From: Alectoria sarmentosa
Taxonomy: Eukaryota > Ascomycota > Lecanoromycetes > Lecanorales > Parmeliaceae
Assembly: GCA_009733775.1 (NCBI GenBank)
Contig: WOGZ01000101.1
Coordinates: 1-64,000, forward strand
Direction of reading: 5' to 3'
Length of the DNA stretch: 64,000 bases
The notes beneath the pieces are model-generated. The model did no database searches. It saw only the letters and a list, made by a program, of their open reading frames with translations, and was not told the DNA's origin. Made by a program: the position numbers and the translations under genes. This document shows, piece by piece, positions 1-11,392 of this stretch (positions are counted from its first letter, which is position 1; each line of letters starts with the position of its first letter).

Positions 1-1688
1 ACGATTAAATTAAATAAATATTTATAATCGAATTTGCGAACAATAATAATGTTTCAATCTTTATTAATATGTCGTTTTTTATATAAATAAAGATTTTCAT
101 TTTTATATAAGCTTTAACTTTAATATTATTAATTACGTTATTATTCGAAAACGTTTTAATGCTATAAAAGCAAAAGATATTATTAATTATATATAAAACG
201 TTTTCGTTTATATACGCCACAACTTGAATAAAACATAATTTGCGATAATCGAACAAATTAATCGTTATAAAAAAGATATAACGTTTAAAAAAAACGATTT
301 CGTCTTTTTTAATAACAAAAACATCGTTATTAATAAATTATTTAAAAAATTAAACGACAAAATGTTCGATTTATTTAAAATCATATTTATTATCGATTCT
401 TTTTACAAATTGAAATTATTTAAAATTATAAAAATTTATAACGTTTTTCATTTTAAACTCTTAAATCTCGTTATTATTAATTCATTATTTAATTAAAAAA
501 ACTCTTTTTCTCAAACTATTATCGTCAAAAATAAAAAATAAAAAAATAATTAAAAACATATTAAATTTAAAGAAATTATGAAATCGTTTTAAATATAAAA
601 TTAAATAAAAAGACGTTGATAAAGATCTCAATTAATATAATATTAATAAAAATAAATTCGATAATACAAAGAATATAATAAAAGACTTTCACAAAAAATA
701 TTTAAATAAGTCACGATAAAAGAATTATGCATTATTCGATTAAATTAACGATTAATTTATAAAAAGATTTTATTATTCACTTCTCTTCTTTTTTTTTTCT
801 TTTTTTCTCACAATCGTCGTTATTATAACGAATAACGATAATTATATATAACTTTCGATTATTATGCGTGCGTTTTCACGTCATTTTTTTAATAACAAAA
901 TCGATCAATATCGACGACGACGACGTATTAATTTAAGGTTTAAACGAACACGCGAGTCTCATTATTCACATTATAAACATCTTTTAAAGTCTTTTAACGT
1001 CATTTTAAAATCTCGTTATCGTTATTATTAATTTTACTCGATATCACATATATGATAATTCATAAAAAAAGATTACTCAAAACATTATTAAAATATATAT
1101 AAATTTCAAATAAGGTTTAACGTTTGCGGCTCGATTCGATTCGAGAAATCTCATTTAATTATATTATTTAATGTTTACGATTCTTTCTTCGCTCAAATTA
1201 TGAAATATCAAATAATATTGAATATTTAAATGCTTCGACGACGATTATAACGTTAATTTTTCATTAAATTACGTCATTTTTAAACGTTTAAAATAACAAA
1301 ATATTATAATATCGACGATGTTATACACGAACTTTTTACGATATGTTGTTATCGTTATTATTATTAATTTTCTTCAATTGAAAATGATTATTAATTAAAT
1401 GTTTTAAAAATATAAGATAAATTATAAACACATTTTTTCGATCTTTATAACATTAAAATATCGCTTTTTGAAAAAAAAACAAAAATGTTACGAGCGTATT
1501 TTATATTTTTAATAAAGTTAACTTTTCTTTAACATCACATTTCTTTAACATTATTCGATTGAGCTTAGCGTGTTTTGGCAGAGGCATTTGTTTTTATATA
1601 AATGTTTTTTTTTATATACATATTTTCTTCTCACTTAGTTGTCTTATTTAATATATTTATATAACATAACTTTATATTAATTTTAACA
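1..1688 (+). mobile_element. 3' part of a RIP-mutated LTR retrotransposon, family A (runs off the left edge)
   Basis: Positions 5-1688 align closely, at a constant offset of about 30,350, with 30361-32040, the 3' end of element A described below. Differences are almost all C/T or G/A transitions. The last 203 bp (1486-1688) are an LTR: it begins TGTTACGAGCG and ends TTTTAACA, the TG..CA ends expected of an LTR. No reading frame survives; the 83-codon minus-strand frame at 5-256 is an accident of AT-rich sequence. The 5' part of this element lies outside the window. Class (Ty3/gypsy) is inferred from its relative A, where a connection/RNase H relic is readable. The LTR here still keeps GAGCG and a GGCAGAGG stretch, so it is somewhat less mutated than the copy at 31837. 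Confidence 0.8.
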
Positions 1689-2540
1689 ATCTTTATATAG
1701 CTTTTTGAGTAACAAAAAATGTCTGAGATCGTCGAAAAATAGTTTATCTTAAATTTTAGACGATTAGAATTAAGATCGACTAATAGTCCTGAAATTGATC
1801 TCTTCGAAATTTAGCGTATAAAGAATTTTAGCGATTTTTTGACATTACCACATCTTCTTCATCTCACTTACGCAAATTCGATTTAAAATAAGTGTTGTTT
1901 GAACTTACTCGATATTTTATAAAAGAATTATGAGTTAATGAATCGATAGTCACATGACTGTTTTAGAGTTTTTTAAAATGAAAGTTTAAAAAGTCGTTTT
2001 TATCTAAAGGCGATGACGTTTTAAATACGTTTTTTTAAAAACTCACGATTAAAGCTCGTTTAACGTAATCAAGATTTAATAAAAACTTGCTTAATCAATC
2101 AGCTATATTTTACAATCAACGTTAAAACGCAAATCTAATAAAAGTCTTTCATTATTTACAAGTGTTTACTCTTTATAAAATAACTTTTATATTATAAAAC
2201 GAAAATATCGTAAAGGTTATTTCCGCGAGAGAATCGTTTAAATCGTTTATTTTTGAATTTCAATTTTTAAAAGCGTTGATATTTTTCAATACGAAATATT
2301 TTCGAGTATTTAATTTAATAAACTAAATAACTTTCAATATATTATAACGATTTTATAACGATTTTTAATAAAAAAACTATAATAAAATCATATTCGTTAT
2401 TTTTATATATACGTGTATGCGTGAAAATTAATCTTTTATCGTATTATATATAAAACTATTAAAGATTTGAAACGTAGTATAAATGTTTTGATATGATAGT
2501 TATGTTACTTAACAATCGCTTAAAGACGGTCTCGTAAGCA
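1689..2540. other. AT-rich transition zone, no gene seen
   Basis: Moderately AT-rich sequence between the family A LTR and the gene island. Base composition becomes balanced from about 2540. It looks like weakly RIP-mutated DNA, possibly spill-over from the adjacent transposon. I see no open frame, repeat or motif that I can name. Confidence 0.5.
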
Positions 2541-2808
2541 ATTACACTTTAAATACAGTTTTTCGAACTTATAGCCCTCCGCTAAGGTACACAACCACGA
2601 TAATGAGTACGACTCCAAAATAGCAATTTCAAATCAATACCTCAGCTGTTACTACATCTGCACTCGCAATAACAAAAGCAGAGACCACGGAAAACGGGAG
2701 GAACATATCGAAGCTGATTGTGCCATCTCATCTATATTATTACACTTCAAAGTTTCTGCCCTCGCTTCTTCCTTCCTTTCTTGATCTCAGACACAACTCT
2801 CACCCACG

Positions 2809-3480
2809 ATGCCGCTCCCTCCCCCGAAGCCGGAAGTATACATTGACAGCGACTGCACCATTTGCCACGAGCCACTTCTCATCCCCAGCAGCCACGAGCC
2901 TCTCGTGCCATCCTACGAGATTGACGATGTCCAACTACAATGTTCCCATCACTTCCACAAAAGCTGTCTTCTCGAATACGCTGTCTCATCTCCTGACGCC
3001 CGTGAGCGATGCGCGCTCTGTCGCGCCAACGTCCTCGACAGCAGCGGGGTCTTCATCGTCACCGTGCGCACCGAGACCGGGTACATAGGTACAATAGATC
3101 TTGGACGTGAAATTGACGATCAGCTTTATTTCCAAGCGCATCCAGACGCCGAACGAGCCCAGGTGTTCTTATCCCTCATGTCTCAAATGGAATTCGACGA
3201 GGCGGAAAAGATGCTGAAAGGAGAAGATGGGTTGGGGAAGGGTAAACGGTTGAGCCCGAATGTGACTTATGAAACAGGGCAGACGACCGCCATGCATATG
3301 GCAGCGTTGAATGATGATGCCGAGGGCGTGCGGCTTCTACTCCGATATGGTGCTGATCCTCTCTTGCAGGATGAGAACAAACAGACGGCGCTGCAAATGG
3401 CCAGAGATCAGGATGCACGCAAAGTTATTCCGCTTTTGGCAAGCGCATCTGACCGGCACATGTCTTCTACGGACCGTTGA
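2809..3480 (+). CDS. RING-H2 finger / ankyrin-repeat protein, putative E3 ubiquitin ligase
   Basis: Single-exon frame of 223 residues. Cysteine and histidine ligands sit at C16, C19, C45, H47, H50, C53, C68 and C71, the C3H2C3 (RING-H2) pattern that binds two zinc ions and recruits ubiquitin-conjugating enzymes. The first loop (C19 to C45) is long, 25 residues. Residues about 160-215 hold one good ankyrin repeat (TAMHMAALNDDAEGVRLLL, then YGADPLLQDENKQTAL), plus a partial second; such repeats usually bind the substrate. There is no membrane segment or signal peptide, so a cytosolic or nuclear role is likely. The start is the first ATG in frame, preceded by ACCCACG and a balanced-composition leader beginning right after the AT-rich block. 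Function as a ligase is inferred from the domain only; the target is unknown. It is the only convincing gene of the 2.5-11 kb island. Confidence 0.85.
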   Translation: MPLPPPKPEVYIDSDCTICHEPLLIPSSHEPLVPSYEIDDVQLQCSHHFHKSCLLEYAVSSPDARERCALCRANVLDSSGVFIVTVRTETGYIGTIDLGREIDDQLYFQAHPDAERAQVFLSLMSQMEFDEAEKMLKGEDGLGKGKRLSPNVTYETGQTTAMHMAALNDDAEGVRLLLRYGADPLLQDENKQTALQMARDQDARKVIPLLASASDRHMSSTDR

Positions 3481-3743
3481 CGGAAAGTGATTGGCCTACC
3501 TTTGCGAACTCTCGGTCACTTCCTCCTGGCAGTCATTAGATAGTGCAGCTAGTGGTTCGGTCTTACAGAGTCGGACGAAATCAAGTTGATTTAATAATTC
3601 ATCAGCGCTCTTGCCGACTCCTAAGCCGTCTCGGTGTACAGAGAGATAACCCCTACAAATACAGAAGATGGTCGCCAGAAATACATTGCGTCAGCAGGAT
3701 TAATGACTATGGTTCTCTGGCTTAGCCCGACATATTTGAGCTA

Positions 3744-4100
3744 CTATGTCAGCTCGGTGTCCGCTCCGAAGTGAAAAAGTCAACAAGCGAGGCGAAAGGA
3801 CTAAAGCAAAACAAAAACAAAACCAAAACAAAATCAAAACAAAACTTGAACTCGAACCCTGCACCTCCCACCCTGCAACGAAACCATCATGACTGCTTGA
3901 ACCCCTTCAGAGCGGCCAACGTCTCTCATGACCTGAACAAGCTAGAATATCGATGCCGTAGATTTTTTGTTGAATTTGCTGGGGTCCCTGAAATGCTATG
4001 ACAGCTCGGTGTTGGATCGAAGTGACAAGTCAACGTCGAAAAGAAGCGAGGCAAAGTGGTGCTAAGTTACCCAAAACAAAAACAAAAACAACAACAAAAG
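3744..4100 (+). repeat. Diverged direct duplication with A-rich ends (two copies of about 110 bp)
   Basis: Copy 1 runs about 3744-3855 and copy 2 about 3996-4100. Both start with CTATG-CAGCTCGGTGT, continue through a GAAGTGA..AAGTCAAC segment and AAGCGAGGC, and end in an A-rich tract of CAAAA units. The A-rich 3' ends are reminiscent of short retroposons, but I see no RNA polymerase III B box, so the origin is open. Confidence 0.55.
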
Positions 4101-5697
4101 AACCGTGCCGCCCCCTTCCACTCCAGCCCTCCTAATAAAAGACACCCAAAAATCAAAAAGGGACATCACAGGTACCAGTTGCTCTCGAATCCATAGAGTC
4201 TACTGTCAGTGTGAATATTAGGAACATAGGCCTGTGAACTTGAAAGCGGCGATTTTTCGCTTGGAGTCACGTTGTTGTGGTGATATGACCGTTAGGCCAA
4301 CTCAGCCATCAGGGCTCATATTGGGGGAATGTGCTATTTTGGAATATGAAAAAAAATACCCCCCCCCCCCGCAAACTTAGAATCTGATAGGTGCGGTATG
4401 AAACTACAGTAGTGAATCAAAATTTGACGCGCAGAGCTTCTTGGGATCCCAACGGCATGGTGGTGCCATGCAGCGTATTTGGGCACTGGTATAGATCCAG
4501 ACCTTGTCACTAAGAGACGTTGCGGAGCACTTTTTGAAGTGGAGCGTGCACAGTCATGTGGTATCCAAGCATTCACGCCATGAGCTGCTGTTGCATTTGT
4601 TCATCCCACGGAGGATGTTTCTCTTAGCAGAATAATTCCTATACTATTGATCATTGATCTAGTGAGACGCATTTTCGTGTATACGCGTGCAAAAACCGCC
4701 AGAGTACTGAAACCAAAGCCAAATGCTAAGGCGAGAACCTCCCCCACACGTATCAAGTGTATGGAGATCAGATGTTAGGTCATAGTGGCAGGAATCCGCT
4801 CCGTTGCAGAGACTGGTGATTGCTGGATATTTTGAGTTAAAAAGAATGAAGGGACAAGAACAGAACTCGGAAATCATGACATTGGCGTTGTTGGTTAAAT
4901 TACACTCGCACAAGGAATAGGCAAAACAAGGCGGGCATAACATTTAGTAAAGGATAGCCGTGGGACAGTTGGGGCTAAACAAAATCCTGAGTTGAAAGTC
5001 TATTAACCTCAGCCTCATCCGTTTCCTAATACTAGACTCAAAAGATTGGTCCATTATTTCCACGTAGGCAAGTAAGCTGCAGGCTCTATGCCAGAAAAGT
5101 ATCACGATAAAGGATCTCCAGTACAGAAAATGCACATCGTCAAAAACAGCTGAAGCATTCGTTATCATCATGACTTAATAAAACCGCGATTGAAGGCCGT
5201 ACTCGCAACTATGATAGAAAGCAAGAATGGGGCACCATTCCTCCGATTTGACGGAGTCGACGACGAACAGATTAGAGTCCGAAGTTCGAGGTCAACCCGA
5301 ACAGTGCCGATAATGCATGCAAGGTAGATCAATAACGCCTCATATATATTCCTGGTAACCTATTAGCGATACTTCTTGGCCCGAGGGTTCTCATCTCTGT
5401 CGTAGACATGACAAGGCTGGTGGAAAAGTCAAGCACAAATCGCGAAAAGAGGCAGGTTTATTGAGAGATGATGTGATGATTATCGAGCGTCTGCCTTGAG
5501 ACGTGCGAGACGTAAATAAAAGTAGCTGGGGCGTAAAGATCATCACAAGACGTGAGGATAGCAAGACAGCCTTGACTAACGGAACATGACACATACAAGA
5601 GACTCGGCAGGTTCCGCCACTGCTCATTGGAACGGCTTTCAAGCTACTTTCCACTGAATCTCGCAGCCTCGTAGCATTGACGAAGCTCTTAGGCACA

Positions 5698-6160
5698 TTA
5701 TGCTGTAAAACTCCTCAACGTTGCTTGACAACGGCTGGTAAGGTATCCTTTCCCAGATGTTATGGCATTCCTATGGATATAAAGGATACCTACGAAAATC
5801 TGCGATATTGATCGGACCATAGTGCTCATCTCATGGGTATGTTTATGATGAGGTACTTTAGCAGCCTCCACATCGGCAGTCGTACCCGCTTTCTCCAGAA
5901 TTGTCTCTGCGACTCTGCAACTCTGACCTGCATCGAAGGAATCTGCCACATCCTTACTTTTTTCAGTAGTCAGGTCCGTTTTCTTGCAGAATCGCCTAAC
6001 AGCACAACCAATCTGACTTGCATCGAACTGAAGAAAGTGCTTCGCTCCCATATCGTCATCATGATCGTCACGGTAGTCATTGCTGATCATTTTGGTAGAT
6101 GTTTTGCCATCGGACAGCGATGCGACGACTTGTAGATCTGATTTAGAATTAGGGGAGCCC
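5698..6160 (-). other. Possible exon of an unrecognised or decayed gene
   Basis: On the minus strand a frame stays open from a pyrimidine-rich TTTCAG at about 6160-6165 (usable as a splice acceptor) to a stop at 5698, about 150 codons. The reading is hydrophilic and of mixed composition (MGAKHFLQFDASQIGCAVRR; KSKDVADSFDAGQS), more protein-like than its neighbours. I could not find an upstream exon that joins it in frame, and I do not recognise it. It could be a lineage-specific gene, a pseudogene, or chance. Confidence 0.2.
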
Positions 6161-9100
6161 TGAAAGGGTTTGGGGGAGTGTCTTCTTGAGGGAAAATAAC
6201 TTTGAAGTGAGCCTCACGGGAGCTTAGAAGAATCGAGAGAGTCATTTTCGGGCCAAAGTTTGCCCGTGAGATGAGTATCATGGTAGTTTGGTTTGATCAA
6301 CAATGTTGTAAATCTCCATGGGCATCCATTGAAGTACGTCCGTGGAAGCGGGGTGTTAGTCCCTATTGGTGACGGTGATTGGTGATCCAATAGTAAGTTA
6401 GGAACCCACCTCTTGAAATCCTTGGATCGGGTAGCCGCTGAGGTAACAGTCTCAACGTGAGCGTCTTTTTAGGAGAGAGTCTGGGAAGTGAAGCGAGTGG
6501 TGGCAGTGCTCTACTGAACAGCGAGATGCGTTTGCTGGTACGCGGTTATTGCACCAATGAGACACGGCTGCCGCGGGGGCAGTGCCAAGGCGGGATCCGA
6601 GGCATCTTTCTCCGGCGATAGGCTTGCCAGGCCTTTTACTAGACATACACCAGTCTCTGACCCTGAGCGAGCGTTGTTGTCCCTCGGTCTACTCGAATCA
6701 TCAACCCAAGCCATGAAGTGTCCCAACCAAAAATCAAAAAACGAGTCGATCCAGCCCCTGTCGCGCCCAGAGTCCTTTCAAGTCCACCTGGCGAGAGCAT
6801 TTGCATTTCGAGACCCCCAAACAGAGGGACAGCGACGGTTCCACCAATTCCACCTGTGTAGCTCCGCGAGATCTTTTACCACAACCAACTTTCTACCAGG
6901 CAGTCGAGCGGGTCCACAAATATGTGGATGATGCACACATTGACAGAGCGATCATTTGCCAAAGCAGTCGCTCAATGGTCCAGGCAAGAAGACGAGAGAA
7001 ACGTCTTCTTGCACACTCAAACTCACCAGGCATGAACAAACACTCTAAAAATGAGCTTATGGCCCTTTTTTTTTGTGATGGAATTTGATCTACCGAGGAC
7101 CTTCCCTCTATCGAATCCTCACCTGTGGTAGCGCCTTTGTGACAAGGTCAATCAGCGGCACGGGCGGAAGGTAAGATCTGATGATATTAAAGCTATGAAT
7201 CATCGGATACTGCTTGAATGAGGGTGAGGTCCATACACGCTGATACCCAATTCAAACAGCACCTCGGCTCCGGCCCGTACTCCCGGCATCGTCGCGTGTT
7301 GCATTCGAAGACAAAGTCCTTCCGTAAGGTTGGAGGAGTCGACAGAAAGCCCCCCGGCTTCGTTCTCCCCCTTCCCCCCCCCCCTCCCCCCCGCCCGGGC
7401 TATAGTAGTTTTCTATTACTTTGCTCGTCACCAACGAAAAGATCTCTGGAGCCTGGACTCGGGGAGAATTGCGACCAGAGCGCTGGGAGAATTGAAGGGG
7501 GGTTTTGGGTTATGTTCGTATAGTGTTTCTACCCTCAACGGTTTATGCTAAGACTTGTTGACATGATTGCAAATCTTCTTGTTGCTTGGTGACGGGCTCA
7601 GCAAATGGATTGAAGGTAGTCACGACACCGAGCTGATTGGAAGAGCGGATGTATGTTTAAAAGCCAATATAGAGCAGTATCGTGTTTGTTTGGACACGGG
7701 GAGGGGGAAAATGTTGGATGCTACTCTCGTCCTCCAACCGTAAAGGCCTAAATCGGGGTCGAGGTAAGCCTGAAAGAACTTAGTTAGATGCGCGTATCTT
7801 TAGTCGCTGAATAAAAGCACTCACTTGAGTAGCACTCCTGAATGTTCGCACCCTTATCTTGATAGAGTGAATTCTAGATGCATTGAACCCAACGTACGTG
7901 AATCCTCCAGCGACAAGGGCCCATTCGGTGGAGCATCGAACCAGGCATGCTAGTTCCTCCTTTTTACTCCATCACTGCTCTCCCATTCAACCCTTACTCC
8001 TTTCCCGACTCCCTTTTCGCACCCTCCTCGGCCATCTTCAGGATACGGTTAGTTTACCCAATATGATTCTCGATCCTGGAATCTATTCCAATCCTTCGCC
8101 TTCCACTTAGCGCCCTGGGAGTTCTTCACAGATGCGTGCGTGTTTCTTTGGCCTCACTGTTGGTACCTAGTACCTTCATATACTCCGTTTTCCACATAAT
8201 GACGATTGTGGCATTGAATCAGGATCAACACAGGCTATGTAAGCTTAAAGCCTCGTTCATTTATGAATGAACAACGAGACGGGTAGATGAACGGTTCCAG
8301 TAAAACCTCGTAAATGCGGATACAGCACCTAATCTTGTGTGAGCTTGGTTAGATGGGCAGGATATAGTGTAGTTTGTGCGGATACGGATGGTTTTCGACA
8401 CGCAAGGCAGACCAGCTGCATATTTACTGCCCTCCTTGGGGATTCATGAGGCCGTCTTCTGCTTGGACCCATCATCGTAGAGAGTAGACGATGAGCAAGA
8501 GCCTTGCTAATCCCATCCGAACTGACGAGCTGTTCGGTAGAGAGCCATTTGTTTGGCAAGTACCCTCGTCTATGGCGCTTGTGTAAAGTAGTAAGATATG
8601 GTCCCAATGTAAACTGCTACGATTTCCGGCGACTGACCACTTGGAGTATCCCAACCTATGTAGGATTAGGACAATAGCATTCGTAAAGAGATCCTCGTAA
8701 AGATATTTAGACTCATCCTCTCGTTAATCAAATATTGTACTTTGCTCATTAAATTAGCACGATTTCTAGCATCAATCTAGACCCGGGTTGGTAGTTGGTC
8801 TCGCATAGGAAACACCCTTGCTTTCAGCAAGCCTAGTTTAGGGAAGAAAAGACTTGTTTTGGTCACACCGGTGTCCAAAGACATATTGGGCGCTGGGAGG
8901 GGCGCCATTGCTGGTAGCGGTTCCTTCCCTATGCGGATCAGATTGTTGAGCCTTGCCTGCCGGATTCATTAACGTCAAAGGAGCAGGTACGTTAGTCCGA
9001 CCTAAGGACCTTCAGAAGGAATCCTCTGCATGTTTACTTTCTCCATCCTTCCCATTCGTCACTCACCAATGATCTGCCCTTCCTGGTCATTTTCCCCTGT

Positions 9101-9365
9101 CCGTTCATGCACAAACGTTGTAGCCAGCACCCAACCGCTATTTCTTGAGTCTACCTCAGACTCTGACACTTTGCGTTGAGGCCTCCGGGCCAATGCATTC
9201 AAGACAAAGGGTTCTAAGCCTTTTGTCAGCATTCAGACACACCATGGCAGTCTTGCTTCTGCGTAGCCAGTTTTGACTGCTTTTTCACAGCCGCTCTTGT
9301 TCTCGACACAGTCTGTAGGGACTCAGAGCTTGTGACACGGCATCCAAGACGCCACGACATGTGAG

Positions 9366-10003
9366 ATGGCACACAGTGATGCCAACGGGTCTAGATCAGG
9401 TATGCAATGTCATTGTCATCATTGTCCCTAACTAATCTTTCTGCCTGCTCACAGAGATTCCTACAGGACCAACAGTCGATACCAGCATCCACTCCATGGT
9501 AGAAGAGGGAGGCTTCGAGGTGAAGGATCCAGAGAGGCACTCAAAGGCCAGTAGTAACTGCACCCTGCTCCCTCTGATGACAACCAGGCGCCTGCTTCTG
9601 ATTTTATGACGAAGCGAGCCAATCGTCTGATTGGGGTAGGGAAGAGTTTAAACTGCTGGCTCAGCTTCGGCTGACCAATTTAATTCTTCTTCTAGCTTCC
9701 TCGGACTCGGCGCTGCCCCATCCGATCCCAACACCGAGAAATCCTTTCAACCTCATACTGCCTCATACTGCCTCTTACTGCATCTGTCGCCTTCGCTCGC
9801 CACTTTTCTGCTCTACTTGTTTGCCACTGCAACATACAGGCTCGTTTCAACAGTGGGCTCAGGAAGCAAGCGGAGAGCAGCATGATGAGCAAACAAGTGA
9901 GACTCCCATCACACCCTCAGATCCCCTCTGCTGACCTGCCTTGCAGAATGAAAATCTCGACAGGACGCGTGAATCGCTCAGACAAGCGGAAAACGATCGC
10001 TAG
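9366..10003 (+). pseudogene. Cryptic intron-containing locus, gene or decayed gene of unknown function
   Basis: Three textbook fungal introns lie in a row on the plus strand although no long frame is present. They are 9400-9454 (GTATGC..CTAACTAAT..CACAG), 9636-9695 (GTAGGG..GCTGACC..T-rich..CTAG) and 9897-9946 (GTGAGA..GCTGACC..TTGCAG). Reading starts plausibly at ATG 9366. The last two exons join in frame across the third intron into a hydrophilic, coiled-coil-like end (MMSKQ then NENLDRTRESLRQAENDR) before a stop. The link between the second and third exons is out of frame with any canonical splice I can find. A second readable segment continues in another frame after 10003. This suggests either a mis-modelled gene or one broken by a frameshift. 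No family was recognised. Confidence 0.35.
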
Positions 10004-10955
10004 CCTTCCTCCTCAAAATCTCTCAACTCAAGCGCTATACCCTCGTACATTTTTGGCTCACAGCCTTCAGTTCACCTCGAGAAGGACTTGCTGCAACAGT
10101 GTTTGGCCTATTGGAGAGGGTATAGCCATTCCAACGCTCTTGAGAGCACAAATCTGGCCGAACCTTTCTTTCAGACTCCTATCAGTGCCACTCGATGCGA
10201 AGATTGGACGGTACATCAATGAGAGTCACTAGGCATGTCCTCCTCCCTGACTTGAGGACTGCCCTTGACGCAAAGCTGACTTGCACCGTGGCCTTTCTTA
10301 ACGATGTGATTTAGTGACTCGACACAATATGTTATGGTTCCTCTAGTCCCATCTCACGCACGACCTTCCTCCACTTGCTCAGGGTTTGAGGATGACATCA
10401 GTCAACCATGTGAAGAGAAATCCAGGCAATCCAATCATCAACTGTGGAACAAATCTTCATCGCTTTGGTCAGTTTGACACCATCCTTGTGGACTGCCGCT
10501 CAAGCTAGCAGCTCATACCCTAGCCTGTGTGCTAGATGGCGCAACCGAAAGGTGCAGCGGAATGCGGGAGACTGGTGAATACGCTTTACAGGAATTGAGC
10601 TTCTTTGGGCGTGTGCTGACAGGTGGTGGACAAGACTAGGCATCTGCGGGAATTTGGTCACAGGCATGGAGGGCAAGTTGTTAGAGATCAATAGGCCCAA
10701 GGGATGGTTTGCTGGGTTTCTCCTCCGTGAAGGACCTTCTGGCTAGTGCAGCAATGGACATCGATTGTACTTCAAATTTTAGAATGAGCAGATTATCAAT
10801 CAGATGACAGCAGTGTCATTCCAGACTTGGAGGTTGGTAGCAGATTGTGTCGTACGAGTAGAGTACAAGCCCATTCTTGACTCCGCAGGGGTTCGGCTAA
10901 CCAGATTGAGCACGGGAGAGCGGCTCATTGATTGATACTACAACATAGAAAATAA
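10004..10955. other. Intergenic, nothing recognised
   Basis: Balanced composition. The region just after the cryptic locus reads in two different frames as protein-like segments (about 10004-10205), possibly remnants of the same broken gene. I see nothing supportable beyond 10240. Confidence 0.4.
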
Positions 10956-11374
10956 AGGCTTTTGATACCCGCACGTAACCTTTTGATACATGTACGTAGC
11001 CCTCTATTTCGCATACCTTTACTGACGCACCAAACACTGAATAAAAATCTGAAAGTATGAAACCCTGATGTAGAGACTTGATATACGTTACGGCGCTTTG
11101 ATGCAAAGATTCAATGCCCTTGATGTAGGGACTTATTGCCCTGACGCAGGGACTTGCTCCGCTTCGTGATATGAAACCCAATAAAAAATCTGAGACTTGA
11201 TGCCTTGATGTAAGGACTTGTTGCCCTGACGTAGGGATTTGATATACGTTACGGCGCCTTAATGTAGGGACTTGATGTACGTTACGGCGCCTTGATGTAG
11301 GGACTTGGAGTCCATTGATTGCCCTGTGTGAAGGGACTGGATGCCCTGTGCGAAGGGACGGGATGCCCTGTGCG
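10956..11374 (+). mobile_element. Transposon end: terminal repeat followed by a minisatellite, interrupted by element A
   Basis: 10956 to about 11020 matches both termini of the 50799-55896 element: AGGCTTTTGATACCCGCACG, then GATACATGTACGTAGCC, then the inner CTCTATTT-GCATACCTTTA. It has one copy fewer of the 21-bp GATACATGTACGTAGCC unit. It is followed at 11041-11374 by imperfect tandem repeats of about 30 bp containing GATGTAGGGACTTGAT and ACGTTACGGCGCC, and by shorter units containing GATGCCCTGTGCGAAGGGAC. The segment ends exactly where element A inserted (GTGCG at 11370-11374). I infer this is one un-RIPed end of the same transposon family, with the rest displaced or mutated beyond A. Confidence 0.6.
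11041..11374 (+). repeat. GC-rich minisatellite
   Basis: Imperfect units alternate between CTTGATGTAGGGACTTGAT, ACGTTACGGCGCC and GCCCTGTGCGAAGGGAC. It is largely free of RIP mutations although it abuts 34 kb of mutated DNA, perhaps because units this short escape duplication sensing. Confidence 0.7.
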
Positions 11375-11392
11375 TGTTACGAGCGTACCCTA

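Larger units (their letters stand above)
3481..9360. other. Long gene-poor stretch of balanced composition
   Basis: Nearly 6 kb without a gene I can support. Open frames here are short, overlap on both strands and match nothing I recognise. It holds a roughly 110-bp duplicated segment with A-rich ends (3744-3855 and 3996-4100), C-rich homopolymer runs near 4360 and 7370-7393, and one longer minus-strand frame (5698-6160, listed separately). Unlike the flanking blocks it is not RIP-mutated, so it may be single-copy intergenic DNA or decayed genes. Confidence 0.55.

Noticed and set aside
5..256. 83-codon minus-strand frame
   Set aside because: It overlaps the 3' end of a retrotransposon; the same region at 30410-30739 gives a similar biased frame, so it is transposon sequence, not a gene.
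7370..7393. C-rich runs as regulatory elements
   Set aside because: Simple homopolymer tracts without a nearby gene; probably slippage products or assembly-sensitive sequence.
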